NCBI GenBank assembly: GCA_030446685.1
Contig: JAUJMV010000013.1
Span: forward strand, 95,375 to 142,285
DNA from: Thermomicrobiales bacterium
GTDB lineage: Bacteria > Chloroflexota > Chloroflexia > Thermomicrobiales > CADCWN01
DNA length: 46,911 nt
Direction of reading: 5' to 3'
In this document: one piece after another, positions 1 to 7,696 of the stretch
Position numbering within the stretch: the first letter of the stretch is position 1
Layout: each line of letters starts with the position of its first letter
The notes under the pieces: generated by a model
The model's input: only the letters and a program-made list of their open reading frames with translations
Databases searched by the model: none
Told to the model about the DNA's origin: nothing
Position numbers and translations under genes: made by a program

Positions 1-932
1 GGCGCCGGCGCCAGCCAGGCCGCGATCGCCGCGTCCGGCGCCGTCCGTGCGGCCTGGATCGCCCGGCGCTGCCGCGAGATGTGCGCGTTCCCCAGCCCCG
101 CCAGCCGACCGCGCAGGCTCGCCCGGTCGCGCGTCAGCAGGGCGTAGGCGACCGCCCCCGCGTCGTAGCGGGCGATCGCGGCGGCGTCGCGCCGGGCGAG
201 CGCGGCGGGCAGGTTCTTGCGCAGGCACCAGAGGCGGTTGCGCGCGAGGTGGAAGCTCTTGAAGGGCGAGCCCTGGCCGCTCGACGCGGAGTAGACGTGC
301 AGGACCAGGGCCTGCGGCACATGCAGCGTCTCCCAGCCCCGCAGGCGCGCGCGCCAGGCGAGGTCGGCGTCCTCCAGGTACAGGAAGAAGGCGTCGTCGA
401 ACCCGCCGACCTCGTCCAGCAGCGCCCGGCGGTAGGCCGCCGCCCCCGCCGACGGCCCGAAGACCGGCCGCGGCGCCGTCTGTCGCCCCGTCCAGCGGAA
501 GCCAGCCAGGTCGTCCACCACCAGCCCGTTGCGGGCCACCCGCAGCCCGGCCGAGGCGATGCGATCGGGCGCGTGGGCGAAGAGCATCGTCGACATCGTC
601 GCCCCGAGCCGCGGGTCGGCCGCCAGCGGGGCGCAGAGGGCCGCCAGCCAGCCGGGCGCGGGGACGGTGTCGTTGTTGAGCGTGACGACCACGTCGCCGC
701 GGGCGGCGGCGATCCCCCGGTTGTTGCCCGCCGCGAAGCCCGCGTTGCGCCCCAGCGACAGGAACCGCACCGCCGGATAGCACGCCTCGACCAGCGCCCG
801 CGACCCGTCGGTCGAGCCGTTGTCGACGACGACGATCTCGTCGGCGGGGCGGGTCTGCCGCCCCAGCGCGTCGAGGCAACCGGGCAGCCACCGCGCGCCG
901 TTCCAGTTGACGATGACGACCGAGACGATCAC
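1..932 (-). CDS. Family 2 glycosyltransferase (rhamnosyltransferase-like), partial
   Basis: Transfers a sugar from a nucleotide donor, probably to a cell-surface polysaccharide or glycolipid. Reading from GTG at 932, the product starts VIVSVVIVNWNGARWLPGCL, the usual GT2 first strand. It has DNGSTDGSRALV (nucleotide binding), RNAGFAAGNNRGI, LNNDTVPAPGWL (the DxD-equivalent metal site) and FFLYLEDADLAWRARLRGW (acceptor/catalytic-base region with the ED pair). The C-terminus lies beyond position 1, so about 310 residues are seen. No good Shine-Dalgarno precedes the GTG, so the start is uncertain by a few codons. It points away from the following genes. Family is confident; substrate is not known. 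Confidence 0.88.
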   Translation of the reverse strand, partial: MIVSVVIVNWNGARWLPGCLDALGRQTRPADEIVVVDNGSTDGSRALVEACYPAVRFLSLGRNAGFAAGNNRGIAAARGDVVVTLNNDTVPAPGWLAALCAPLAADPRLGATMSTMLFAHAPDRIASAGLRVARNGLVVDDLAGFRWTGRQTAPRPVFGPSAGAAAYRRALLDEVGGFDDAFFLYLEDADLAWRARLRGWETLHVPQALVLHVYSASSGQGSPFKSFHLARNRLWCLRKNLPAALARRDAAAIARYDAGAVAYALLTRDRASLRGRLAGLGNAHISRQRRAIQAARTAPDAAIAAWLAPA

Positions 933-1110
933 GAGAACACCGAACACGGGTCGGGGAATGGGGAACAACGCCGCACTGCACTCACCTCCGAGGGGCCATC
1001 ATTCGTACTTTCCTCCCAGTATACTGAACTGGCACGCGCAGGATGACCTTCAGACCGTGACTCCCCACCTGTTCTGCCTTCCCCGCCCTGCGTCCCTCGG
1101 TCGCCCGGCC

Positions 1111-1139
1111 TTGCGGCAATCACCCGGCTCGGCTACGAT
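1111..1139 (+). promoter_or_regulatory. Putative sigma-70-type promoter of the RidA-family gene
   Basis: TTGCGG at 1111-1116 and TACGAT at 1134-1139 are separated by 17 bases, about 60 bases before the start codon. Seen in sequence only. The rest of 933-1190 holds no convincing gene. Confidence 0.45.
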
Positions 1140-1202
1140 GCGCCCGACGACCGCCGGGCGGCGCGGGATAGGGATGAAGGGACGCCGAGGAGGGTGCGAG
1201 GG

Positions 1203-1607
1203 ATGGGACAGGACATGGGTGGGAGCAAGGAAATCGTCGCGACGGCGGCGGCGCCGGCCGCCATCGGCCCCTACTCCCAGGCCGTCAAGATCGCCGGCCT
1301 GGTCTTCACCGCCGGTCAGATCCCGCTCGACCCGGCGACCGGCAAACTGGTCGAGGGCGACATAGCCGCCCAGACCGAGCGCGTCATGCGCAACCTGGAG
1401 GCCGTCCTCGGCGCGGCCGGCGCCGGCTTCGACGGCGTCGTCAAGACCACCTGCTTCCTCGCCGATCTGGACGACTTCGCCGCGTTCAACGCGGTCTACG
1501 GGCGCTACTTCCCCGAGCAGCCCCCCGCGCGCAGCACCGTCCAGGCCGCGCGCCTGCCCGCCGGCGCGCGGGTCGAGGTCGAATGCATCGCGCGCTGCAC
1601 CAGTTGA
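1203..1607 (+). CDS. RidA family (YjgF/YER057c/UK114) protein
   Basis: Expected to hydrolyse reactive enamine/imine intermediates released by PLP enzymes (2-aminoacrylate deaminase activity in characterised RidA); cytosolic trimer in the family. The 134-residue product covers the whole fold: AAPAAIGPYSQAVK near the N-terminus, VFTAGQIPLDPATGKLV, the central helix QTERVMRNLEAVLGAAG, and the C-terminal RSTVQAARLPAGARVEVECI, which holds the conserved arginine of the active-site cleft. ATG at 1203 is chosen for the GGAGG nine to ten bases upstream. An upstream in-frame GTG (1194) and an ATG at 1215 are alternatives. It is a single-gene unit ending in a strong hairpin. Paralogues differ in substrate, so no symbol is given. 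Confidence 0.92.
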   Translation: MGQDMGGSKEIVATAAAPAAIGPYSQAVKIAGLVFTAGQIPLDPATGKLVEGDIAAQTERVMRNLEAVLGAAGAGFDGVVKTTCFLADLDDFAAFNAVYGRYFPEQPPARSTVQAARLPAGARVEVECIARCTS

Positions 1608-1628
1608 CGCCGGGCATTCCTTGACAGC

Positions 1629-1653
1629 GGGCCGGGGGTGCGGCCCCCGGCCC
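1629..1653 (+). terminator. Hairpin after the RidA-family gene
   Basis: A perfect 10-bp stem (GGGCCGGGGG with CCCCCGGCCC) closes a 5-base loop 22 bases past the stop codon. There is no clear T-run, so it is a GC-rich terminator-like hairpin. Confidence 0.55.
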
Positions 1654-1706
1654 CAGATGCCGGAGTTGGTAAGCCCCGCCCCGGCCGCGAAGCCGCAGGG
1701 CGGCGG

Positions 1707-1735
1707 TTGCGCCGGCCGTGCCCTCTTGCTATACT
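1707..1735 (+). promoter_or_regulatory. Promoter of tRNA-Val
   Basis: TTGCGC (1707-1712), 17-base spacer, TATACT (1730-1735), placing transcription start a few bases before the tRNA at 1750. Confidence 0.55.
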
Positions 1736-1749
1736 AGTCCTTGCTACTC

Positions 1750-1823
<74 letters not shown>

Positions 1824-1866
1824 CCCCCGACTTCCCCAGGCAGGGCAACAAAAAAAGACCCGACAG

Positions 1867-1893
1867 CGGCCCCTGGTCATGCGCCAGGGGCCG
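1867..1893. terminator. Hairpin downstream of tRNA-Val
   Basis: Perfect 10-bp stem CGGCCCCTGG/CCAGGGGCCG with a 7-base loop, 43 bases past the tRNA. An A-run (AAAAAAA) precedes it on the plus strand, that is, a T-run follows it on the minus strand. It could stop readthrough from the integrase side as well. Confidence 0.55.
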
Positions 1894-1994
1894 AACTACT
1901 GCCATTGCGATCCGAACCGCCGTGCGCCCCCGGCAGACGCGGCCTGCGGGGAGTGCGATGCCGGCGATACCAGGCATGTGCCGCGGTGTACGAA

Positions 1995-2024
1995 GGGGCC
2001 GCTGACGCCATTGTCAGCGGCCCC
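1995..2024 (-). terminator. Hairpin after the integrase gene
   Basis: Perfect 12-bp stem GGGGCCGCTGAC/GTCAGCGGCCCC with loop GCCATT, 35 bases past the integrase stop codon in its direction. It is the likely end of the element transcript before the tRNA. Confidence 0.6.
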
Positions 2025-2058
2025 ATGCTGCCGGGACTGGATCGGATTGAGCGGTTCG

Positions 2059-3237
2059 TCACTCCGGATTCACGTCGTCCTCTTGCGCCTCCTCCTCGGT
2101 CGTCGCGCTCTCCGCCGCCGCGACCTCCTCGGCCTCCAGGGTGGCTCCGAGCTGCTGGATCGCCTCGCGCCCGAGGCCCGGCAGGACGTGGCTGTAGATG
2201 TTCAGCGTGATCGCGACCTGGCTGTGCCCCAGCCGCTCCCGCACCACTTTCGGATGCACGCCTTGCCCGAGCATCAGCGTCGCGTTGGTGTGCCGCAGGT
2301 CGTGGAAGCGGATGTCGGGCAGGCCGGCCTTGCGGAGCAGGCGCTTGAACTCTCGGAAGACGTTGCGGTGCATCAGCGGCCGGCCCTGGTGGGTGGCGAA
2401 GACCAGATCGAGATCGGCGTACCGCTCGCCAAACCGTCCGCGGCCCCGGTCTTGGGCTTCGCGTTGGATCTCGAAGGCGCGCAGTTCGGCCGGGGCGAGG
2501 TCGAGGCGACGCTGGCTCGACGCCTTGGGCGACGAGAACGTGCCATCCCGCTCGTACTGCCGGCGCACCTGCAGTACGCCAGCGGCGAAGTCGATGTCGC
2601 CCCACTTCAACCCCAGCAGCTCCCCCTGCTCCCCCTGCCGCAGCCCGGTGGTGAGCGCGAGCAGGAGCATCGGTGCCCAGCGGTTCCCCTGGACCGATCG
2701 GCCCAGCTGCCTGGCCTCCTCGACCGTCAGCGTGCGGAACTCCGGCGACTGTGCCCTGGGGGGTGAGGCGAGCGCGGCGACGTTGCGCGGCACAAGGCCC
2801 CAGGCGACGGCCTTGCCCGGCGCCGCGCGGAGGACGCCGTGCGCGTTGCGGATCGTCTTCGGTGCCAGACCGCTCGCCTGCATGGCGGCGTAGAGGCCCT
2901 GGACGTGCGCGGGCTGGAGTTGCGCCAGCTTGATCTTCCCCAATTTGGGAATGATGTGCAGCCGGACGTAGATGCCGTAATTCTTGACGGTGTACTGGTC
3001 GAGGCGGCTGACGTCGTCCGCGAGCCACCGCTCCAGGAAGGTCGCGACCGTGAGGCGCTCGGGCGCGGGCATGATCCCCTGCTCCGCGTCCGCCGTGATC
3101 GCGCGAAGCTTCCGCTGCACCTCGGCGCGGGTCTTGCCGTAGACCGTCTTGCGCTGCCCCGGGAGCCGCACCTGGCCGCACCAGATGCCGTCCGGGCGCT
3201 GATAGATCGTCCCTTCGCCGTGTCCCCGCTTCTTCAT
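2059..3237 (-). CDS. Tyrosine-recombinase integrase of a tRNA-targeted element
   Basis: Catalyses site-specific integration and excision. The product has about 392 residues: an N-terminal arm-type DNA-binding region (GEGTIYQRPDGIWCGQVRLP), a core-binding SAM-like domain (TVATFLERWLADDVSRLDQYT to PRNVA) and a C-terminal catalytic domain. Visible catalytic residues are Arg in TTGLRQGE, His and Arg in FHDLRHTNATLML, His in RERLGHSQVAITL and the Tyr nucleophile in LNIYSHVLPG. The ATG overlaps the excisionase stop (ATGA, 3234-3237), so the two are translationally coupled. An oddity is a perfect 9-bp tandem duplication (2620-2637) that inserts QGE straight after the first catalytic Arg (LRQGEQGELLGLKW instead of the usual LRxGELLGLxW). 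Whether that leaves it active is unknown. Confidence 0.95.
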   Translation of the reverse strand: MKKRGHGEGTIYQRPDGIWCGQVRLPGQRKTVYGKTRAEVQRKLRAITADAEQGIMPAPERLTVATFLERWLADDVSRLDQYTVKNYGIYVRLHIIPKLGKIKLAQLQPAHVQGLYAAMQASGLAPKTIRNAHGVLRAAPGKAVAWGLVPRNVAALASPPRAQSPEFRTLTVEEARQLGRSVQGNRWAPMLLLALTTGLRQGEQGELLGLKWGDIDFAAGVLQVRRQYERDGTFSSPKASSQRRLDLAPAELRAFEIQREAQDRGRGRFGERYADLDLVFATHQGRPLMHRNVFREFKRLLRKAGLPDIRFHDLRHTNATLMLGQGVHPKVVRERLGHSQVAITLNIYSHVLPGLGREAIQQLGATLEAEEVAAAESATTEEEAQEDDVNPE

Positions 3238-3428
3238 GCGTGACCTCGCGCCTTCCGTTGGACCCACTCATCCAGCGTGCGCACCGGGATGCGCACCAGC
3301 CGCCCGAGCCGGATGCTCGGCAACTCGCCCTTGCGCACGAGTTCCCAGGCGAACGACCGACCGATCCCCAGGCGCCGCGCCGCCTCCTCGACCGTCAGCA
3401 GCAGGCGCTCGTTCACCATCTCCGCCAT
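3234..3428 (-). CDS. Excisionase-type helix-turn-helix protein
   Basis: A 64-residue protein with one MerR-like winged-helix excisionase domain: LLTVEEAARRLGIGRSFAWELVRKGELPSIRLGRLVRIPVRTLDEW. This is the SinR/Xis/DUF-type DNA-binding fold found beside tyrosine integrases, where it bends DNA to favour excision and may also repress the int operon. The ATG at 3428 is chosen for its GGGAGGAGGG site 6-14 bases upstream; a longer frame upstream is low-complexity and ignored. Its stop overlaps the integrase start by four bases. Role as directionality factor is inferred from context. Confidence 0.88.
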   Translation of the reverse strand: MAEMVNERLLLTVEEAARRLGIGRSFAWELVRKGELPSIRLGRLVRIPVRTLDEWVQRKARGHA

Positions 3429-3477
3429 CACCCGCCCTCCTCCCGGGTACACCGCCGACCGCCGACCGCCGACGTGC

Positions 3478-3532
3478 CCCCGCGGCCGGGCTGCGGACAT
3501 CGCTCGTGTGTCCGGCCGCTGTCGCCGCGGGG
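3478..3532 (-). promoter_or_regulatory. Long interrupted stem-loop before xis-int
   Basis: CCCCGCGGC (3478-3486) pairs with GCCGCGGGG (3524-3532), and inside it CGGACA (3494-3499) pairs with TGTCCG (3509-3514). It lies in the 193-base gap between the thiF stop and xis, so it may end the long transcript or regulate xis-int. The gap also holds a short CCGACCG triplicate near 3451-3474. Confidence 0.4.
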
Positions 3533-3569
3533 CGCGCGCTGACGCGTCGCGATCCAGCCTATGGAGCGA

Positions 3570-3591
3570 CGCTCTCACGGCGCTCTCGCGG
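3570..3591. repeat. Two tandem 11-bp iteron-like repeats
   Basis: CGCTCTCACGG is followed directly by CGCTCTCGCGG (9 of 11 or better to each other). The same 11-mer family recurs as a tandem triplet at 19869-19901 and singly at 19961 and 20322, that is, at the other flank of the element. One-helical-turn spacing resembles integrase arm-type sites or iterons. Confidence 0.5.
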
Positions 3592-3621
3592 CGTGGCGGT
3601 TGGCGGTGGGTGGTGGGGTGG

Positions 3622-4521
3622 TTAGGCCGCCTCCGGCGCGCTCCGGGGACCGGGCGGTGCGACGGCGTTGCGATGGAGGCCGGTGATCCCGGCAACCGTC
3701 GCGGGGTCGGTCGGCACGGGGCGCAGCGTGCCGGCGTCGAGGTCGAAGTAGACGCCCATCCAGGCGCAGGTACCCGCGAGGAGCTTCTCGATCATGCTCG
3801 CCGCGATCGCGGCGACGACCTGATTGATCGTCGGCCCTTGCAGCTCCAGGGCGACCGCCTCGGCGCAGTCGAGCTGGGGCGTCCGTTCGGGCTCGGGCGG
3901 GCTCGCCAGCAGGTCGGGGCGCTGGAGGCCGGGGGCCGGCAGCGCCCGGCAGCGCCCCTCGCCCGCGAGGAAGGCGCCGCGGAGCGCCTCGCGATGCATC
4001 GTGTTGCCGAGCAGCACCTGGCCGCTGTTGCGCTCGTTGCCGCAGTCGAGCAGCCAGGTCCGCCGCGTCACCCCGCCCCACCCGCCGTAGGGGCCGCGCC
4101 CGTCGAGTGTCGCCGCCAGCGCCCGGCGGGCTGCCGCGTTGTCGACCGCGCCCACCAGGAGGTCGAGGGCGCTCGGCCCCCCCTCGGCGAAGGCTCCGGC
4201 GTGTGCCCCCCGGTCGTAGGGCTCCACGGAGTACCCAACCTCGCGCCCGTAGCGCCGCGCCAGCCGCTCGGCCAGCGCCTCGGCCTTGAAGCGCCCGACC
4301 TCGCGCCGGTCGAACGCCTGGCGGCCGACGTTGCGCGGCTCGACGCGGTCCATGTCGACCAGGAAAACTCGTGCCTCCCACCCGATCCGTAGGCGACAGA
4401 TGGCGTCGGCGAGGAAGCTCCCGGTCCCGCCGCAGCCGGCCAGGACGATCGTCGCCGCCCGCCCGCAGCACAGGGGCCGGCCGTCGTAGCCCAGCGGACG
4501 CGTGTCGATCACATACGTCAT
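3622..4521 (-). CDS. PRTRC-type ThiF/E1-like adenylyltransferase
   Basis: An E1-superfamily protein of 299 residues, expected to adenylate and activate the C-terminus of a small ubiquitin-like partner. Residues 24-40 (TIVLAGCGGTGSFLADA) hold the Rossmann GxGxxG nucleotide site. FLVDMDRVEPRNVGRQAF has the conserved D-x-D and N-x-x-R-Q of ThiF/MoeB/UBA proteins. LLDCGNERNSGQVLLGN has a conserved Cys and matches the PRTRC ThiF subgroup as I recall it. The C-terminal third (INQVVAAIAASMIEKLLAG) is the usual helical tail. The start overlaps the JAB gene stop (ATGA). The E2-like and JAB genes lie just upstream, the arrangement of known bacterial ubiquitin-like cassettes. The target is unknown. Confidence 0.87.
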   Translation of the reverse strand: MTYVIDTRPLGYDGRPLCCGRAATIVLAGCGGTGSFLADAICRLRIGWEARVFLVDMDRVEPRNVGRQAFDRREVGRFKAEALAERLARRYGREVGYSVEPYDRGAHAGAFAEGGPSALDLLVGAVDNAAARRALAATLDGRGPYGGWGGVTRRTWLLDCGNERNSGQVLLGNTMHREALRGAFLAGEGRCRALPAPGLQRPDLLASPPEPERTPQLDCAEAVALELQGPTINQVVAAIAASMIEKLLAGTCAWMGVYFDLDAGTLRPVPTDPATVAGITGLHRNAVAPPGPRSAPEAA

Positions 4522-5224
4522 CGGGCCTGTTCCTCCTCTTCGTCACCACCGGCGGCGTCGGCGCCGGACGCTTCCGCCTCCACATCCGCGGGCGGGTCGA
4601 ACTGCGTGTCCCGGAAGGCACCCCGGTCGCCGGCGAAGACGTTCGCCCAGGGCACGGACAACCAGGCGCCGTAGGCTCCCGCCCGGATCGCCACCTCGGG
4701 GTGCGCGGTGTCGAGCCGGCCGACGACGACGTAGAGGGCGAGCCCCTGCTCGTCCCCGTCGTCGGTGCGGCTGAAGTAGGCCGGCAGGCGGTGGTGCGAG
4801 TGCAGCGCCAGCACGACCGTCGTGTCGTCGGGGAGCGCCGGGGGCGTGTAGCGGACGCGCGCCGCCGACACGCCTGCTCCGGGATGACGAGCGCGTAGCG
4901 GCCGGCCGCGTCGCAGGTCACCAGCAGCAGGATCTCCAGGCCCACGTTCGCCCAGAGGTGCGCGATCCCCGCGCAGCCCTGCCAGATCCAGCCGGGGACC
5001 CGCCCGTGCCGCAGGGCGCAGGCGCCGCCGAGGGCCGGCAGCCCGCGCACCCCGCAGCAGGCGACGGGCGCACGCACGGCGAGGGCGGCGTTCGCCGCGG
5101 CGAGCCAGAGCCCGTCCCCGGCGAGGACGTAGTCGTAGGCCAGGCCGGTGGGGGGCGGGGGGCCGCCGCGGGCGACCAGGTAGTCGACCAACGGCCGGGT
5201 CGGGGCGCCGTCCGGTGCCCTCAC
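4518..5224 (-). CDS. JAB/JAMM-fold protein (PRTRC protein A-like), one frameshift
   Basis: A likely isopeptidase or ubiquitin-like-protein processing protease. The GTG start (5222-5224) overlaps the preceding stop as GTGA. The N-terminal half reads LVDYLVARGGPPPPTGLAYD then GLEILLLVTCDAAGRYALVIPEQ; the C-terminal half reads VLALHSHHRLPAYFSRTDDGDEQGL, which is the JAMM zinc motif H-x-H...S-x-x-D. The halves are joined by one frameshift near 4875, where no stop-related decay is seen, so a one-base assembly error is plausible. The acidic tail (GGDEEEEQAR) is lineage-specific. The family (Prok-JAB in PRTRC operons) is assigned from motif and neighbours. Confidence 0.8.
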
Positions 5225-5964
5225 GGACGCCCCTCGGCGGTGCCGAGGCGCATGGCATCGCCGACCGCGAGCTGCGCGACCAGGTCGTCGAGCGGGAACT
5301 CTCGCCCCCTGTCCAGCTCGTCCCAGAGGCGGCCGATGTCGTCGGGGTGCCGCCGCGATTTGCCCCACGCGGTGTCCATCGCCGCCGAGAAGAAGCTCTC
5401 GAAGAAGGCGTGTGGGACCCGCGCCGGGTCGCGCGGGAAAGGATGGGTGCCGACGCAGACGCGCCCGCTGGCGAACACGTTGTAGAACGGCGCGTGGCAG
5501 AGCTCGTCCTCCGGCCGGCGCGGCCGGGCCTTGGCCGCGAAGACGTAGGGCGCCTGCCCCGCTGGCGGGCAGAGGAAGACGAGGCCCGGCAGGGGCAGGC
5601 GATAACGCCGGGGCGGCGCATCCAGGCTCGTCTTGAGGCGCACCGTGCGGACACCCGGCGCCTGCCAGAGGGCCAGCCAGGTGCCACTCGCGCGCTTGAC
5701 GAGCCAGAGGGCGTCGGAGGGTAGCAGGCCGGTCGTCAGGTCGAGCTCGCTCGCCAGCGCGTGGGCCACGTCGAGCGCCGACACTAGCCGCGTCGTCGCC
5801 ACGCCGCGCGCCCCGTAGTCGTGGAGGATCACGCTCTCGTCGTGGAAGTCGAGCCGCAGGCGCAGCGGGTCCTCCTCCACATCCAGCTCAGGCGGCACGG
5901 CGCGCCGGTACGGGCCGCTCGCCGACGCCTCCGCCGTCTTCCGGGTCCGTCGGGTCATGGTCAT
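5221..5964 (-). CDS. PRTRC protein B-like, E2-fold conjugating-enzyme relative
   Basis: A 247-residue protein placed between a clamp-like gene and the JAB gene. Its C-terminal half carries HAPFYNVFASGRVCVGTHPF, the pattern of PRTRC B (Prok-E2 family D as I recall it), where the Cys in GRVCVG sits at the E2 active-site position. Upstream strands (LRLRLDFHDESVILHDYG, TRLVSALDVAHALASEL, GTWLALWQAPGVRTVRL) fit the family's N-terminal domain. It would carry the activated ubiquitin-like protein as a thioester. ATG at 5964 is preferred for GGAGGTGACG just before it; ATG 5958 is possible. It overlaps the upstream gene by 77 bases and the downstream one by GTGA. The E2 analogy is from published comparative work on this family, not proved here. 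Confidence 0.78.
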   Translation of the reverse strand: MTMTRRTRKTAEASASGPYRRAVPPELDVEEDPLRLRLDFHDESVILHDYGARGVATTRLVSALDVAHALASELDLTTGLLPSDALWLVKRASGTWLALWQAPGVRTVRLKTSLDAPPRRYRLPLPGLVFLCPPAGQAPYVFAAKARPRRPEDELCHAPFYNVFASGRVCVGTHPFPRDPARVPHAFFESFFSAAMDTAWGKSRRHPDDIGRLWDELDRGREFPLDDLVAQLAVGDAMRLGTAEGRP

Positions 5965-6844
5965 CGTCACCTCCATCGGCTCGCGTCCTGTCATCATCGT
6001 TCCCCCACGCCGCCGGCTCGGGCGGCACGGCTTCATCGCGCGGACTCTCGCCGGTCCCTCCGGCAGCGTCGTCCGCTTCCCCTGCCACCTCGCGGAGCGC
6101 GGCATCCAAGAGTTCGGCGAAGTGGGCGGGCGGGTCGGCCTCCAGCCACGCCGCCAGGTCGTCGATCCGCCGCAGGATCGCGTCGGCCTGGCACCACTGG
6201 GCGGCCAGGTCGTCGACGATTGCGCGCGTCCAGTGCGCGTCGACGATCTCGATCGTGTCATCGAAGTCGAGGAAGGCGGTGCCGGTCAGGCCCCAGGCCC
6301 AGTCGGCGAACTCCGCCGCCGCCGCGAAGTGCCCGCCGTCGAGCCGCGCGTGCAGGGTCTCGTTCCGCAGGCCCCCGAGCGGGAGCCGCAGGAGAGTGTC
6401 GAGCGGCACCAGGTCGGGCGTTGGCAGGGCCGGGAAGTCCGTCGCGGCCAGGGCCGCGAAGTCGGCGCTGGCGCGCCCGCCGCGCACCCGGACCCGCCCC
6501 CGGTCCGGTTCGCCGGTCAGGCACACGGGTCCGGCGGGCAGGTGCGCGGCGTAGTCGCCCAGGAGCCCGGCGGGGAGCATCACCCGGCCCGGCCGGGCCA
6601 CCTCCGCAGCGACGGCCGTCATCAGCCCGAGGGCGAGGTCGGTCGCCGTCAGGGTCAGGCGGCCCGGCGTGGCGTCCAGCAGGACGTGCCCCGCGGCGGG
6701 CGGCACCCCCCTGGCCGGCACGGCGCGGTCGACCAGCCGGAGGGCGCGGGCGAGGTCCGCCTGCTCGACGGTCAGGTCGAGCGCGTCGATCGACCCGGCG
6801 TTCGTCGCGGCCCGCGCCGCCGTGCCGGCATTCCGGGTACTCAT
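5888..6844 (-). CDS. Single sliding-clamp (DnaN domain 1) module fused to an unknown domain
   Basis: 318 residues. Residues about 20-155 match DnaN domain 1: LDLTVEQADLARALRLVDRA, VLLDATPGRLTLTATDLALG, MLPAGLLGDYAAHLPAG and a final DFPALPTP. Normal DnaN has three such domains and about 370 residues; domains 2 and 3 are absent. The rest (from LRNETLHARLDGGHF through FDDTIEIVDAHWTRAIVDDL and ILRRIDDLAAWLEADPPAHF) is not a clamp and I do not recognise it; the tail is acidic and low-complexity. AAGGAG precedes the ATG. It may bind a polymerase or the element replisome without forming a ring, or act as a decoy. It overlaps the E2-like gene by 77 bases. Confidence 0.72.
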   Translation of the reverse strand: MSTRNAGTAARAATNAGSIDALDLTVEQADLARALRLVDRAVPARGVPPAAGHVLLDATPGRLTLTATDLALGLMTAVAAEVARPGRVMLPAGLLGDYAAHLPAGPVCLTGEPDRGRVRVRGGRASADFAALAATDFPALPTPDLVPLDTLLRLPLGGLRNETLHARLDGGHFAAAAEFADWAWGLTGTAFLDFDDTIEIVDAHWTRAIVDDLAAQWCQADAILRRIDDLAAWLEADPPAHFAELLDAALREVAGEADDAAGGTGESPRDEAVPPEPAAWGNDDDRTRADGGDDDHDPTDPEDGGGVGERPVPARRAA

Positions 6845-6994
6845 CTCTCCATGCTCCTTCGCGCGTGGAAACTCCGCGGGCCCGCTCCGAGGCCGCGCCG
6901 CCGGAGCTCGCGCAGGCGCGCGGGCTCCGCCGCCGGAGCCCCCCCCCCGCTCGGTTCGCTCCCGGCCACCGGGCCTGGCCCGTGACCGTCGCCT

Positions 6995-7696
6995 TCAGCT
7001 CGCCCCGAACTGCCGGCCCGTGCTAAGGTGACGGGCGGCATCGCCGGGGGCGGGGATGATCCGCTGGTTGCGGGAGCCGCGCCATTCGCCCGCGCCGTCG
7101 GCGAGCGCGGCGACGTACCGCCCGTCCACGAGGAGATCGGTCAGCGCCAGGATCTCCCGCACGAGCGGATCGGGCCGACGGGCGAGGGCGGCGAGGGTGT
7201 AGCCGGTGTACAGGGTGATGTGCTGCCCCGCCCCCTTGAGGGCGCGCAGGAGCGCGGCCAGGCCGGCCGGTTGGAGCAGGGGCTCGCCGCCCAGGACGGT
7301 GATCCCGTCGCGGGGCACCCCGGCCGGGGCGAGCAGGGCCGCGACGACGGCCGGGAGGGGGAGGGCGACGCCGCTGTCGAGCGGATGGGTCTCCTCGGAG
7401 AAACAGCCCGTACACGAATGCTCGCAGCCGCCGAGTTGGAGGACGCTGCGGCGCCCCGGCCCCTCGACGACCAACCCGTGGTAGAGGCGCACCACCCGCA
7501 GGGTCGGCCCGTCGCCCGCGGGGCCGGTCCCATAGGGGGGCAACGGCGGCGGGTCGAGGGGCCGGGCGCAGTTGACCGCGCGCGGCGCGGGGAGGAGGTC
7601 GCCGGCGAGCGCGCGGGCCTCGGTCGCGTCCAGCCCCTCGACCGTCAGCTGGCCGGTGTGCCGGTCGACGATCCAGGTCAGGGTCCGCCCGCTCAC
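6995..7696 (-). CDS. Radical-SAM 4Fe-4S activase-like protein (NrdG type) with DUF2997-like N-terminus
   Basis: 233 residues from a GTG that overlaps the DUF2997 stop (GTGA). The core has VLQLGGCEHSCTGCFSEE, a C-x3-C-x2-C cluster motif binding the SAM-liganded 4Fe-4S cluster, followed by GITVLGGEPLLQPAGLAALL (the GGE SAM motif) and HITLYTGYTL and LTDLLVDGRYV, as in anaerobic ribonucleotide reductase activating proteins. No class III reductase gene is nearby; the neighbours are DUF2997, DUF1257 and a Ycf46-like AAA protein, a recurring set of unknown function. Its first 40 residues (IVDRHTGQLTVEG...ARALAGDLLPAP) resemble the separate DUF2997 protein, suggesting a fused copy. The substrate is unknown. 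Confidence 0.82.
   Translation of the reverse strand: MSGRTLTWIVDRHTGQLTVEGLDATEARALAGDLLPAPRAVNCARPLDPPPLPPYGTGPAGDGPTLRVVRLYHGLVVEGPGRRSVLQLGGCEHSCTGCFSEETHPLDSGVALPLPAVVAALLAPAGVPRDGITVLGGEPLLQPAGLAALLRALKGAGQHITLYTGYTLAALARRPDPLVREILALTDLLVDGRYVAALADGAGEWRGSRNQRIIPAPGDAARHLSTGRQFGAS

Noticed and set aside
81..1046. Long plus-strand open frame at the left edge
   Set aside because: It is the antisense of the clear GT2 gene; high GC leaves few stops on the opposite strand.
3451..3474. Tandem ACCGCCG-type repeat upstream of xis
   Set aside because: Short, low-complexity GC repeat; no spacing or symmetry that suggests binding sites.
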